Assembly (NCBI RefSeq): GCF_003402235.1
Contig: NZ_QEWO01000010.1
Span: forward strand, 22,932 to 86,931
Length of the DNA: 64,000 bases
From: Parahaliea mediterranea
GTDB taxonomy: Bacteria > Pseudomonadota > Gammaproteobacteria > Pseudomonadales > Halieaceae
Reading direction: 5' to 3'
The notes under the pieces are model-generated. The model made no database searches. It worked only from the letters and a program-made list of their open reading frames with translations, and had not been told where the DNA came from. Positions 1 through 7,907 of the stretch are shown piece after piece; position 1 is the stretch's first letter, and the number at the start of each line of letters is the position of its first letter. The translations under genes and the position numbers were made by a program.

Positions 1-1111
1 TGATCAATGCCGCCCGCAGATTGCCTAGCAATAGCAACAAGATCACGATGACCAGCAGCGCGCCTTCGAGCAGGTTTTTTTGCACGGTGGCAATGGCGCG
101 ATCTACAAGCGCGGTACGGTCGTAAACCATTTCCAGGTTGACGCCATCCGGTAGTGAAGGACGAATGCTTCCCAGTCGTTCACCCACGGCCTGCGCTACG
201 CTTTGGGAGTTCTCCCCCATCAACATCATCGCAGTGCCAAGTACCGTTTCCTCACCATCTCGGGTTGCCGCGCCTGTGCGCAGCTCCTTGCCAATCGCGA
301 CGTCCGCCACATCGCCCACCCTTACGGGCGCTCCGTCCCGGTTGGCTATGACTACCTGCTCAATCTCTGCGATGTTCTTCAGTAATCCCGGGGACCGCAC
401 CAGAAGTTGTTGTCCATTTTCCTCAATGTATCCCGCGCCCCGGTTGTCGTTATTGGCGCGCAGCGCTTCGGATACATCGGCCAGACTTATGCCTAACTCA
501 AGCAATTTGTCCGGGTACGGCGTGACGTGGTATTGCTTGTCGTATCCGCCGATGGTGTTGATTTCCACTACCCCGGGAACCTGGGCAAGCTGAGGGCGGA
601 TTATCCAGTCCTGTACTTCGCGAAGTGCTGTGGCATCCCAGGGCTCTCCGTTCATCTGAACAGCTCCGGCTTCCGCCGTTACCGTGTACATAAAAATCTC
701 ACCGAGGCCGGTTGAAATTGGCCCCATGGTTGGTTCAAGGCCTGGGGGCAGAACGCCTTTTATAGCGCCCAATCGTTCAGTGATCAGGTTGCGGGCAAAG
801 TAAATATCCGTGCCTTCTTCAAAAACAACCGTGATCTGGGATAGACCATACCTTGATAATGAACGTGTGTAGGCAAGTCTGGGTAGCCCGTAGAGCGCAG
901 TTTCAACCGGAAATGTCACCCGCTGCTCTACTTCAAGAGGCGAGTAGCCTTCCGCTTCGGTGTTGATCTGAACCTGGATATTGGTGATATCCGGAACTGC
1001 GTCGATGGGTAGTCGTTGAAAACTCCAAACGCCCAGTCCGACAACAATAAAAATCAGGGATAGAATAATATAACGCCGCTCAACTGAGAGGCGTACGATG
1101 GCATCAATCAT
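1..1111 (-). CDS. czcA: Heavy-metal RND efflux pump, CzcA/CusA family (N-terminal part, cut by window edge)
   Basis: The first 370 codons of a gene whose 3' part lies beyond the left edge. The protein starts MIDAIVRLSVERRYIIL and continues with a first membrane helix and the porter-domain start (LPIDAVPDITN, then VEQRVTFPVE), typical of the heavy-metal efflux (HME) branch of RND pumps. Such proteins are proton-driven inner-membrane transporters that export Zn, Co, Cd or Cu/Ag through a three-part complex. A GGAGG ribosome site precedes the ATG. The adaptor and outer-membrane genes lie immediately upstream in the same orientation. The family is clear from sequence; the metal is not, because the diagnostic central helices are outside the window. 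Confidence 0.93.
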   Translation of the reverse strand, partial: MIDAIVRLSVERRYIILSLIFIVVGLGVWSFQRLPIDAVPDITNIQVQINTEAEGYSPLEVEQRVTFPVETALYGLPRLAYTRSLSRYGLSQITVVFEEGTDIYFARNLITERLGAIKGVLPPGLEPTMGPISTGLGEIFMYTVTAEAGAVQMNGEPWDATALREVQDWIIRPQLAQVPGVVEINTIGGYDKQYHVTPYPDKLLELGISLADVSEALRANNDNRGAGYIEENGQQLLVRSPGLLKNIAEIEQVVIANRDGAPVRVGDVADVAIGKELRTGAATRDGEETVLGTAMMLMGENSQSVAQAVGERLGSIRPSLPDGVNLEMVYDRTALVDRAIATVQKNLLEGALLVIVILLLLLGNLRAALI

Positions 1112-1123
1112 ACCTGCCTCCTG

Positions 1124-2071
1124 TTAGTGTTCGTGACTGGCGCTGGATTTTTCCAAATCGGCTTTGATCAGGTAGCTGTTCTCGACAACGTACCTGTCAC
1201 CGGGCTGCAAACCAGACCGCACTTCGGCGATTCGCTCGTCGCTGCGACCCAGCTCCAAAGGGCGAGGTTCATAGGTCTCTCCCTCTTGAACGAACACCAC
1301 GGCCTGATTCTCAAACTGCTGTATAGCCCGCCGGTCGACGGCCAGAGGTACTTCGGAGGCATCAACGACGATCTTCGCAGTCACCAGTAAACCCGGTGAC
1401 AGCAGCCCTTGGCGATTATCAACAGCAACACGAGCAATAACGTAGGGGGCATTATTCTGGCTTGGCAACAGATGCATGATTTTGCCGTCGTAAGTCTTAT
1501 CTTCGATGGCAAATCGCGCCTGCTGACCGATTCTGACGTCCTTGCGTTGTCCTGGGAATATCTTCAGTTCAGCCCAAAGGGTATCGAGATTGACAATAGC
1601 GAACAGGGGCTGCCCGTTCACTAGCTCACCAACATTGACATTGCGCTGTGAAATGGTGCCAGCAATCGGCGCGACCAGAGTATAGGACTGCAGGCTTTCA
1701 TTGGATTCGATAATCGCAAGAGTATCACCCGCCTTGACCGTATCACCAAGACTCACTGCCACTCGACGCACCTGTCCACTGAAACGACCGGTGACATGCG
1801 CCAACTGCTCGGGGTCTGTCACCAGGCGCCCATAGCTTGTTAGGGTCTCCGTCACTACCTGAGCGTGCGCCTCTTCCACTTTCAAACCGGACTGTTCGGC
1901 CAATGCGTGGTTAATCCGAACGCGGGCCTCCACCTCCTCGTGGTCATCGTGATGCCTTCCCTTTTCTCCATGCTCTTGCGCCACTGAGTCCGAGGATTCG
2001 GCGGCGTATGTTGGAAGCCACACGAAGCACAGTGCGCCCGCGACTACTAACAGTATCTGTAGTTGATTCAT
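1124..2071 (-). CDS. czcB: RND efflux periplasmic adaptor (CzcB/CusB-like, His-rich N-terminus)
   Basis: A 315-residue membrane-fusion protein linking the RND pump to the outer-membrane channel. It has an N-terminal signal sequence of about 23 residues. A short metal-ligand-rich stretch with several His and acidic residues (about 34-47) follows. Then come barrel-sandwich and beta-barrel segments (VTGRFSGQVRRVAV, then GTISQRNVNVGELV). Length is at the short end for this family. It is followed after 12 bp by the pump gene and preceded by the channel gene, so it sits in a czcCBA-type operon. The His-rich tract suggests periplasmic metal capture; which metal is inference. Confidence 0.93.
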   Translation of the reverse strand: MNQLQILLVVAGALCFVWLPTYAAESSDSVAQEHGEKGRHHDDHEEVEARVRINHALAEQSGLKVEEAHAQVVTETLTSYGRLVTDPEQLAHVTGRFSGQVRRVAVSLGDTVKAGDTLAIIESNESLQSYTLVAPIAGTISQRNVNVGELVNGQPLFAIVNLDTLWAELKIFPGQRKDVRIGQQARFAIEDKTYDGKIMHLLPSQNNAPYVIARVAVDNRQGLLSPGLLVTAKIVVDASEVPLAVDRRAIQQFENQAVVFVQEGETYEPRPLELGRSDERIAEVRSGLQPGDRYVVENSYLIKADLEKSSASHEH

Positions 2072-2090
2072 GATCGGTTATCCTGTGCGT

Positions 2091-3395
2091 TCAAAGGCTG
2101 GAGCCAGTGGCTGATGAAACCAGTGACTCGCCTGTCAATTGTTCGATTAAGGCCTGATTGAGCAGGGCCCTGGTCGCTGCATCCACCAGATTCCGCTGGC
2201 CTGTCAGCAAGTCCCGTTGAGCCGATTGCCACTCGATATAGCTATAACGACCCTGTTCATAGGCGTCCCGAGTGAGCCCCAATGCTCTTTCAAGGTCCGG
2301 AATCACCTCGCTCTGCATAGTTGTCGCGGCGTCCACAGCCTGAACATGAAGTTGGTAGGCTTCATAGAGACGGGCACGGAGCTTTAAAAGAGCGCCATCA
2401 CGTCGCAGGCTCACTGCTTCACGGGCCGCCTGTGCTGCCTGTATCCTTCCCTGGTTACGGCTGTCCGAGAACAGGGGTACGGAGACGCCCGCCACTAGCG
2501 CGGAATCTCCACTTTCCTCGAAGTATCGAGCCCCGATCTGCCAGCGGAGATCACTACGTGATTGACTGCGGACAAGCGCTAGCTCTGCATCTCTCATGCG
2601 TTGTTCGCTGGCGAATACTTGAATATCTGGACTATTGCTTGCGCGCTCGAACAATGCTGAAAAATTCGCTGGAGCAGTAAAGGCAAACAGATCGCCACTG
2701 AGTCGGTTGAAATCCGTGCTTTCCATGCCAAGTAAGGCGGCCATAGCCATCAGGCTACTGTCGAGAGCCGCCTGGAGTCTTTCCTGATCCAGTGAGATCT
2801 CCTTCATTTGTGCCCGTGCACGCAGCACCTCTGCTTGTGGCGTGGCACCGCGTTCTGCCCTCTGCGTAACGATGTCGAGGGTGTCCTTTGCAAGGTTTAC
2901 GGCTTCTTTGGCGAGGCGCTGCTTTTCCTGCAGTGCAAGAGTACTGATAAAAGTACGAGTAATATCGCCGATTAGACTTAGCGCTTCCGCGCGACGTTCG
3001 GCATCTACGAGACCATAACGACCCGAAACCGCCTGGTTGCGCGCGGTACGCTTGTCGCCCAACTCGATGACCGAAGAAAGGGAGAGGGTGTATTCCGCCC
3101 CATCGAGATTCCGGTAGTTCCCCGAACCCAGAACATTCTCCGCCTCGAACCCAAGTTCCAGCGCGGGATTCTGGTCCGCAGCGAGTCGCTGCCCGTCCAA
3201 CCCTTGCAGGCGCATTGAAAATACCTCAAGCGAAGGATTCTGCTTGAGGGAGCGTGCGACAGCATCGACGAGTGTCAGCGTTGACATGTCTGCCTGTGCC
3301 GTCCCCGGCGGTAGGCCGAGTACGCTTAGGCATAGGACCAATAATTTCGCGGGCAACCCACGGCATGGGCGCCACAAAAATTTGTAGTATCGCAT
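2091..3395 (-). CDS. czcC: Outer-membrane efflux channel, TolC/CzcC family
   Basis: A 434-residue outer-membrane factor. It begins with a signal peptide (LLVLCLSVLGLPPGTAQA) and then two copies of the long helical OEP repeat, recognisable from phrases such as SLKQNPSLEVF, LGFEAENVLGSG and LEAYQLHVQAVDAA-type helices rich in Ala, Gln and Arg. TolC-family proteins form the trimeric exit duct of RND tripartite pumps. It is 19 bp upstream of the adaptor gene, on the same strand, giving the order C-B-A that is usual for czc and cus operons. Confidence 0.9.
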   Translation of the reverse strand: MRYYKFLWRPCRGLPAKLLVLCLSVLGLPPGTAQADMSTLTLVDAVARSLKQNPSLEVFSMRLQGLDGQRLAADQNPALELGFEAENVLGSGNYRNLDGAEYTLSLSSVIELGDKRTARNQAVSGRYGLVDAERRAEALSLIGDITRTFISTLALQEKQRLAKEAVNLAKDTLDIVTQRAERGATPQAEVLRARAQMKEISLDQERLQAALDSSLMAMAALLGMESTDFNRLSGDLFAFTAPANFSALFERASNSPDIQVFASEQRMRDAELALVRSQSRSDLRWQIGARYFEESGDSALVAGVSVPLFSDSRNQGRIQAAQAAREAVSLRRDGALLKLRARLYEAYQLHVQAVDAATTMQSEVIPDLERALGLTRDAYEQGRYSYIEWQSAQRDLLTGQRNLVDAATRALLNQALIEQLTGESLVSSATGSSL

Positions 3396-3454
3396 TGCAT
3401 GATTCCTGTGAAATCAACAGTAAGTGAATCCCCTGGCGGGGCTGATTTACAGGA

Positions 3455-3814
3455 TCAGGCGATGGGTGGGCGAAGGAGTGAACCGATGTAGGTGGCTGTA
3501 TGATGAACCCGGTAACTGGAGTAGTACGGCGCCGGCTTCAGTGTCGGGGCATCAGCTATAGTCATGATCACCAATAGGTGTGAACCGTGACAGTGGTCAC
3601 CCAGGCAATGATCAGAGAGTTCGGTTGACTGCGTAGTCGACGCGCTAAAGGTATCATCATTGAAGGAGAGGTGGCCATCGAAACCGGCATGGGAGTGCTG
3701 TTCCCCCAAGTGGATGTCACCAAGGTGCGACGGCGCTACGTCGGATATGATGGAGAGGGTTTGAACCACCATCACTATCCCAAGCACTATTGTCGTCCAA
3801 GCTTTTGACATCAA
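3455..3814 (-). CDS. Small His-rich exported protein heading the metal-efflux operon
   Basis: A 119-residue protein with one N-terminal hydrophobic segment (TIVLGIVMVVQTLSII), then a region rich in His, Asp and Cys (HLGEQHSHAGFDGH; DHCLGDHCHGSH). The position, just upstream of czcC, and the composition match small periplasmic metal-binding proteins found at the head of czc operons, for example CzcI-like proteins. I infer a role in metal sensing or buffering in the periplasm; no catalytic domain is visible. Two adjacent Met codons could both serve as start. Confidence 0.65.
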   Translation of the reverse strand: MMSKAWTTIVLGIVMVVQTLSIISDVAPSHLGDIHLGEQHSHAGFDGHLSFNDDTFSASTTQSTELSDHCLGDHCHGSHLLVIMTIADAPTLKPAPYYSSYRVHHTATYIGSLLRPPIA

Positions 3815-3844
3815 GTCAAAGCCCCTTGAAGCATCGAGGCTTGA

Positions 3845-3873
3845 ATGCTAGGGAGGTCATTAGGCAGAGTCAA
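3845..3873 (-). promoter_or_regulatory. Candidate sigma-70 promoter for the czc operon
   Basis: Reading the minus strand, TTGACT is followed after 17 bp by TAGCAT, about 30 bp upstream of the His-rich first gene of the efflux operon. Spacing is ideal and the -10 is a weak match. Called by eye only. Confidence 0.4.
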
Positions 3874-3963
3874 GTCAGGAAAACTGACATTGCTGTACAG
3901 GGGATGCACTATTTTCTCCACCGCTGCCAATGCTCGCAACGTTAATGAAACACATTCCATTGT

Positions 3964-4872
3964 TCACGCCTTGATCGATAGAATTCGTCTGGCACCATTC
4001 AGCACGATTACGCCGACTATAAGACCTATTATAAGATCTGGGTATCGAGACCCCGTCCAGCCGACCAGAATGCCACCGAGTACGACACCGAGATTCGCGA
4101 TGACATCGTTCGCCGAGAATATCCAACTGGCCTTCATGTGAGCGCCACTGTCTTTGCTTCTGGCAATCAGGGTCAGGCATGTGGTGTTAGCCACTAGCGC
4201 GAGCAACCCGAAGCCAATCATCAACACCGATTCCGGTTCACTACCGAAGACGAACCGCCTTCCAACTTCCGACAGGGCAATGAGTGCCAGGAACAGTTGT
4301 AGCCATCCCGCAAAATGGGCTGCCCGAACCTTTGTCTTGGCACTATGACCCACTGCATAGAGAGCAACCCCATAAACCGCCGCGTCAGCAAACATGTCCA
4401 GCGAATCAGCCAACAACCCAGTCGATTGGGCCCACCAGCCAGCGACGAACTCAACCACAAACATTATTGCGTTAACGAGTAGCAACAACTTGAGAACACC
4501 GGATTCCCGCTGCGCCATTTCACGCGCGCCGGATTGGTGCCTATTCATCTGCTCCGCTGATACCGCGCTGCTACCAAGATACTCGGCCCCTAAACCTAGA
4601 CTTACGATTCGCTCAGTTATGGCGTCGGTATCGCCATTGTGATAGACGACCACCCTGCGACTCGGAAGATCGAACTCCAATGCCTGGGCTAGATGTGACC
4701 CACCCAGAGCGGTCCTGATTAACCCCTCTTCCGACGGACAATCCATTTTGGGTACCAGATATTCTGAAGCGAAGCCACTGGTCAATGAATCGCAGTTTGT
4801 CCTAGGCTGGCCGCCTGGAATCCCACCAGGGTCAGGCGTTTTCTCCAGTCCTTCACAACACCGATCTGTCAT
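3964..4872 (-). CDS. Cation diffusion facilitator (CDF) metal exporter with N-terminal HMA-like domain
   Basis: A 302-residue inner-membrane metal/proton antiporter. Residues about 25-95 resemble a heavy-metal-associated fold (LVPKMDCPSEEGLIRTALGG, with a single Cys rather than CxxC). About six membrane helices follow. The paired CDF metal motifs are visible as DSLDMFAD in helix II and SANDVIAN in helix V. Such fused CDF proteins next to CadR/PbrR-type regulators export Cd, Zn or Pb. I chose the ATG at 4872 because a longer reading would run back through the divergent promoter into the regulator gene. It is divergent from the MerR gene and probably controlled by it. Confidence 0.88.
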   Translation of the reverse strand: MTDRCCEGLEKTPDPGGIPGGQPRTNCDSLTSGFASEYLVPKMDCPSEEGLIRTALGGSHLAQALEFDLPSRRVVVYHNGDTDAITERIVSLGLGAEYLGSSAVSAEQMNRHQSGAREMAQRESGVLKLLLLVNAIMFVVEFVAGWWAQSTGLLADSLDMFADAAVYGVALYAVGHSAKTKVRAAHFAGWLQLFLALIALSEVGRRFVFGSEPESVLMIGFGLLALVANTTCLTLIARSKDSGAHMKASWIFSANDVIANLGVVLGGILVGWTGSRYPDLIIGLIVGVIVLNGARRILSIKA

Positions 4873-4910
4873 ATAGCCGCCGCTTGCTCTCTCATTGGAA
4901 CAAAGCGTAA

Positions 4911-4934
4911 TATCTATTGTAACTATAGAGTCAA
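4911..4934. promoter_or_regulatory. MerR-type operator/promoter between CDF exporter and regulator
   Basis: On the minus strand TTGACTCTATAGTTACAATA carries a -35 box and the CTATAG-type dyad that CadR/PbrR/ZntR regulators bind between over-spaced -35 and -10 elements. It lies 11 bp before the GTG of the regulator and about 40 bp from the exporter start, so it can serve both directions. Confidence 0.7.
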
Positions 4935-4944
4935 GGGGCTTATT

Positions 4945-5391
4945 GTGAAAATTGGCGAGTTGGCGAAGCAGTCTGGCTGCTCGGTACAGACTATTCGCCA
5001 CTACGAGAAGGAAGCTCTGTTGACCGCGCCGGCGAGGAGCGAGGGAAATTTTCGTTTGTACGACGAGTCAACTCTGCATCAGCTCCTGTTTATCAAGCAC
5101 TGCCGTAATCTGGATATCAGCCTTCCAGAAATTCGACGCCTCGTATCCTTAAAACAGGCGCCGCAAGAGCGATGTGACGAGATAAACCGATTGATGGATG
5201 ACCACATCGCACAGGTCGAGAACCGAATCATTGAACTCTCGCGGCTAAGAGATGATCTTATCGCGCTGCGGCACAGTTGTGACCAACAAAAGACCGTTGA
5301 ACAATGTGGAATCCTGAAGAATCTGGCGGGGAGCTACGACACCCCGACTAGTCAACCCAAAGGCGAGCCGGGATCAACCAAGAACTGTTAA
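4945..5391 (+). CDS. cadR: MerR-family metal-responsive regulator, CadR/PbrR type
   Basis: A 148-residue regulator. It has a winged-helix MerR domain (MKIGELAKQSGCSVQTIRHYE), a long dimerisation helix and a C-terminal metal loop. Cys77, Cys112 and Cys121 match the three-cysteine pattern of Cd/Pb sensors (in Pseudomonas putida CadR these are Cys77, 112 and 119). The start is GTG. It probably twists the over-spaced promoter of the divergent CDF gene when Cd or Pb binds. The exact metal cannot be told from sequence. Confidence 0.88.
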   Translation: MKIGELAKQSGCSVQTIRHYEKEALLTAPARSEGNFRLYDESTLHQLLFIKHCRNLDISLPEIRRLVSLKQAPQERCDEINRLMDDHIAQVENRIIELSRLRDDLIALRHSCDQQKTVEQCGILKNLAGSYDTPTSQPKGEPGSTKNC

Positions 5392-5446
5392 TGTTTGCCG
5401 GCGGGGCAATCTCATTCGGATAGAAACTGGCATTAAGGAACTTGAC

Positions 5447-5917
5447 ATGATTAGTGAGTTTTCGGGAAATATTGCGCCATTCATCCACGCCGAATTAAAC
5501 AGAGCGTCGATTGCTCGCGAGAAGGGGAACATTTCTGCCGAATTCAGCCATTACGAAAACGCACATGTACTAGGTCAGGAATCGACCTATTGGCATGTTC
5601 GCGTTCATGTATTACTAAGATTTGCATTAGAAATGTCACAAGAGACGCACAGAAGACCCTTGGTTTACAGGGCGCTTAGGCAAGCTGGCGTGACACTACT
5701 GGCGAGAAGGTTAGTAATGCTCAATTGGGCGATACGGAATTGCAGAGTAAAAGAAATACTCGGCCAGTTGTTTCGAATACTTGGTGCGGCAACTAAAACG
5801 GCTTTTGGTTGGGTACCAACAGGCAACACTGGCGGCACCAACGTCAGCCCGTTTAAATCAATGCCGATAAGAGCTGACCTTCATGAAAGCATTTCAGCTG
5901 CGCGATCAACTACATAG
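5447..5917 (+). CDS. DUF3703 protein interrupted by a 35-codon in-frame repeat insertion
   Basis: The N-terminal part (FSHYENAHVLGQESTYWHVRVH) and C-terminal part (EILGQLFRILGAATKTAFGW, then VPTGNTGGTNVSPFK) match DUF3703, a family often found beside metal-efflux genes and of unknown function. Between them, after residue 57, lie 35 extra residues (LLRFALEMSQ to ARRLV) that the family lacks. They correspond exactly to a DNA segment found again at 14529. The insertion keeps the frame, so a 156-residue product is still encoded. Whether it folds is unknown. It follows cadR in the same direction and may be cotranscribed. Confidence 0.8.
   Translation: MISEFSGNIAPFIHAELNRASIAREKGNISAEFSHYENAHVLGQESTYWHVRVHVLLRFALEMSQETHRRPLVYRALRQAGVTLLARRLVMLNWAIRNCRVKEILGQLFRILGAATKTAFGWVPTGNTGGTNVSPFKSMPIRADLHESISAARSTT
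5611..5718 (+). repeat. 106-bp exact repeat, copy 1 (8-bp terminal inverted repeats)
   Basis: Positions 5611-5716 are identical, base for base, to 14529-14634. At this copy the ends ATTACTAA and TTAGTAAT form an 8-bp perfect inverted repeat if two further bases are included. A subterminal TGTCAC/GTGACA pair is also inverted. No transposase is encoded. It behaves like a small non-autonomous element (MITE-like, or similar to protein-coding palindromic elements) that added 105 bp, in frame, to the DUF3703 gene. Confidence 0.85.
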
Positions 5918-5956
5918 GCTTTCCGTTTTTCCACTCACCAATCCTACCTGCAAAAG

Positions 5957-6116
5957 CTTCCATTGACTCGCCTGGCGCCACTTGCCATGTTTAGGGGACC
6001 TCGTGGCTACTCTCAGTAGCATGTAGGTAGCGGCCTGTCCGCATCTGTAATCAACCCATCGGGTAACTCACCCGATGGGAGATGTTGCTCGGTGTCTATC
6101 CGAAAGGAGCACTACT
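5957..6116 (+). ncRNA. Three-hairpin 5' leader, copy A (radC-motif-like)
   Basis: Begins with the shared upstream sequence CTTCCATTGAC. Hairpin 1 is GCTACT-ctc-AGTAGC (6006-6020); hairpin 2 is GCGG/CCGC (6030-6042); hairpin 3 is CCCATCGGGT-aactc-ACCCGATGGG (6055-6079), a perfect 10-bp stem. AAGGAGC and the ATG of the downstream gene follow. The same order of hairpins with different, compensating bases occurs at 11999 and 13509. The known radC RNA motif also lies in 5' UTRs of antirestriction, integrase and radC genes; that identity is my inference. Confidence 0.65.
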
Positions 6117-6473
6117 ATGAGCAATATCAGCAAGGCGGTCGGTCTGGTCTGCCCGGAAAGCGGTGATGCGCGATTCCCTGTCCTGGGGTTCCTGAACCCC
6201 ATCCTCATCGACGATGAGCTGTGGGAACTCACGCAGAACCCGGACAACCCGAGCCTTGCCTCACTGGTGAACAAAGCCGCGGAAGCGGTAGATTTGTTTT
6301 CCAATGGGAGGGAGCACGCGGATTTCGCGATTCTCGTCGCCAGCACAAGGGGGCCGGTGGCGCTTACCGTGCGGGTATCCTGGGAGGAAGACAGCAAGTG
6401 CGTCAAAATTGCGCCGCTCAATCCACCACCGTGGTCATCGAAGAGTGCGAGGGCATACTATGTCCAACACTAA
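6117..6473 (+). CDS. Conserved-looking hypothetical protein behind leader A
   Basis: A 118-residue soluble protein that I do not recognise. It has no signal peptide or membrane segment. Its sequence is mixed alpha/beta with a hydrophobic core (FAILVASTRGPVALTVRVSW). The start at 6117 follows AAGGAGC at correct distance. It overlaps the next gene by 14 bp, and the two small membrane proteins downstream look like a translationally coupled three-gene set. Other genes behind this leader type encode antirestriction and RadC proteins, which hints at a role early after transfer, but nothing in the sequence proves it. Confidence 0.65.
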   Translation: MSNISKAVGLVCPESGDARFPVLGFLNPILIDDELWELTQNPDNPSLASLVNKAAEAVDLFSNGREHADFAILVASTRGPVALTVRVSWEEDSKCVKIAPLNPPPWSSKSARAYYVQH

Positions 6474-6675
6474 TCAGAATACCCCGGAGGCGGCACACCT
6501 GGCACTGGAAAATGCGCGGTTGCACCTGGAAATCGAACGGCTAAAGCTGGAGATTGAAGGTGACAACCGGCGATGGAAGGCCGAGTTTATCCTGAAGGCC
6601 ATTGCCCTGACGGGCACCATCGTGGGCTCAACCATTGCCTGGATCGTGCAGCAGGTAACGAGCTGTGGAGGATGA
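6460..6675 (+). CDS. Small coiled-coil membrane protein
   Basis: A 71-residue protein. The first half is a charged heptad-like helix (LALENARLHLEIERLKLEIE), and the second half is a single membrane helix (FILKAIALTGTIVGSTIAW). It overlaps the preceding gene by 14 bp and precedes another tiny membrane protein by 4 bp. The architecture is like small anchoring or signalling subunits. No family recognised. Confidence 0.7.
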   Translation: MSNTNQNTPEAAHLALENARLHLEIERLKLEIEGDNRRWKAEFILKAIALTGTIVGSTIAWIVQQVTSCGG

Positions 6676-6679
6676 TGTG

Positions 6680-6793
6680 ATGAAGTCAGACAGGGATAAA
6701 CTACTGAAAGGCCGCGACTACGCGATCATTGTGGTAGGAGCATCCTGTGTGGCGGCAACTATCGTCATGCTCAGCCAGTTGATTTTCAGCTGA
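6680..6793 (+). CDS. Tiny membrane protein (37 aa)
   Basis: ATG at 6680 (an adjacent GTG at 6677 is in the same frame) follows GGAGGATGATG. The product has a charged N-terminus (MKSDRDKLLKGRDY) and one membrane helix (AIIVVGASCVAATIVMLSQL). It is the last gene before a strong terminator. Short length makes this less certain, but the clear topology, spacing and terminator support it. Confidence 0.6.
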   Translation: MKSDRDKLLKGRDYAIIVVGASCVAATIVMLSQLIFS

Positions 6794-6818
6794 GCTTCCC
6801 GGCTTCAAGCCGACCCGA

Positions 6819-6848
6819 CAAGGAGCCTCCGGGCTCCTTGTTTTTTTA
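6819..6848 (+). terminator. Rho-independent terminator
   Basis: CAAGGAGCC-tcc-GGGCTCCTTG followed by seven T residues, 25 bp after the last of the three small plus-strand genes. Confidence 0.85.
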
Positions 6849-6869
6849 AGTGCCTTCCTGAAGCCAGCC

Positions 6870-7901
6870 TTACTCCGGAATCGTGGCCGCCAGGAGCTGA
6901 GTCACCGTCTTAGGGCTCAATACAAGCTCGCCATGCAGGTCTGCTGCGCCACCCATCAGCTCGGTGAGTTTCGCGGTGATGACCGCAAGCTCTTGTATGG
7001 ATTCGTACCGTAACCACAATTCCAGGCGTCCTTCGCTATCCCCCGATTGTGCCAGGACCACCGGAACGCCAACCGCCTTTTCAACCGTCGCGACAAATAC
7101 CTGTTCTCCAGGGTGTGGTTCCGGTATTTCTTCGCCACGTGGCGCTGCCCTACCCTCCTTCGCCGCTGATCCGCTTTGCATTAGCGCGTACAGCGCGGCG
7201 ATGGGCATCGGGTTCTTCAGGTAGGCTTCCGCGTAACGAATCTGCTCCTTTTCATCAGGGATCGAGGCAATGGCTTTTGCTGCAGTCTCGGGGATCTGCC
7301 CGGTTCGGGTCAGCTGAATGAGGTGGGGGCACAGCTTGTCCAGCAGGGCCAGGCGGTTGGCCAATGTGGGCCTGCCAATCCGCAGGGCGGTCGCCATCCG
7401 GGTCAGGGTGGGAATGCTTTCCGCGAAGCGCTGCCGGGCCCGCTGCACCGCCTCGGCGTACTCGATGGCGGTGACGGGATAGCCGCTGGCCTTTGCTTCT
7501 TCGTAGGCGTGCTGGATGGCGTAGAACACGGCATCCTCATCGTCAGCATCGATTACGCTGATCCGCACCCAGGGCGCATAAGCGTCATTATCGATATGCG
7601 CGCTCAGCGTATCCCAGCCCGTCAGGACCTCAATGTCCCTGCCGGTTTCTGGATCCGGTGTGTCGACCACGCGGGCCAACACCCGGCCCGCAGGCTCCTT
7701 CCGGCTCTGAGCGGCATCATCCAGGGCGCGGCGCTGGTCATAGGTTAAAGGAACTTCCAGGGCAAAATCCGCCTTGTAGAGCCGCCGTCGTTCAACGTCC
7801 TCCACATCCACGGACAACTTGCCTTGTAGTTGTGCCCGCGCCGACTTATTGGCCTGCCCCTGGTGCTTCATTAGCTCGCCTATTTGTTCCTTGAGGAACA
7901 T
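6870..7901 (-). CDS. ParB/KorB-like DNA-binding protein (paralogue 1)
   Basis: A 343-residue protein with a ParB/KorB-like layout. A divergent N-terminal nuclease-like region holds the phrase DIEVLTGWDTLSAHI. A central HTH region is recognisable in RMATALRIGRPTLANRLALL. A C-terminal domain follows. It resembles the protein at 20897 in order of segments (residues IARPTLSNRLRLL there). It lies 6 bp downstream of the kfrA-like gene, and a GTTCCT-AGGAAC dyad overlaps its start codon. By analogy to KorB and KfrA of IncP plasmids I infer a global regulator or partition accessory. It is not the main ParB, which lies beside parA at 22114. Confidence 0.7.
   Translation of the reverse strand: MFLKEQIGELMKHQGQANKSARAQLQGKLSVDVEDVERRRLYKADFALEVPLTYDQRRALDDAAQSRKEPAGRVLARVVDTPDPETGRDIEVLTGWDTLSAHIDNDAYAPWVRISVIDADDEDAVFYAIQHAYEEAKASGYPVTAIEYAEAVQRARQRFAESIPTLTRMATALRIGRPTLANRLALLDKLCPHLIQLTRTGQIPETAAKAIASIPDEKEQIRYAEAYLKNPMPIAALYALMQSGSAAKEGRAAPRGEEIPEPHPGEQVFVATVEKAVGVPVVLAQSGDSEGRLELWLRYESIQELAVITAKLTELMGGAADLHGELVLSPKTVTQLLAATIPE
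7886..7899. promoter_or_regulatory. Dyad GTTCCT-tg-AGGAAC overlapping a start region
   Basis: Six-bp arms with a two-bp centre, inside the first codons of the gene ending at 7901. The same arms with centre CG precede the paralogous gene at 20897, so this is probably a shared repressor site. Confidence 0.5.
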
Positions 7902-7907
7902 TCTACC

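Noticed and set aside
138..593. Plus-strand frames at the left edge
   Set aside because: Antisense to the RND pump, whose translation is unambiguous from the ATG at 1111.
5611..5716. 106-bp repeat as an integron attC site
   Set aside because: The right end reads GTTAGTA, which breaks the GTTRRRY core, and there is no cassette array or IntI gene in the window.
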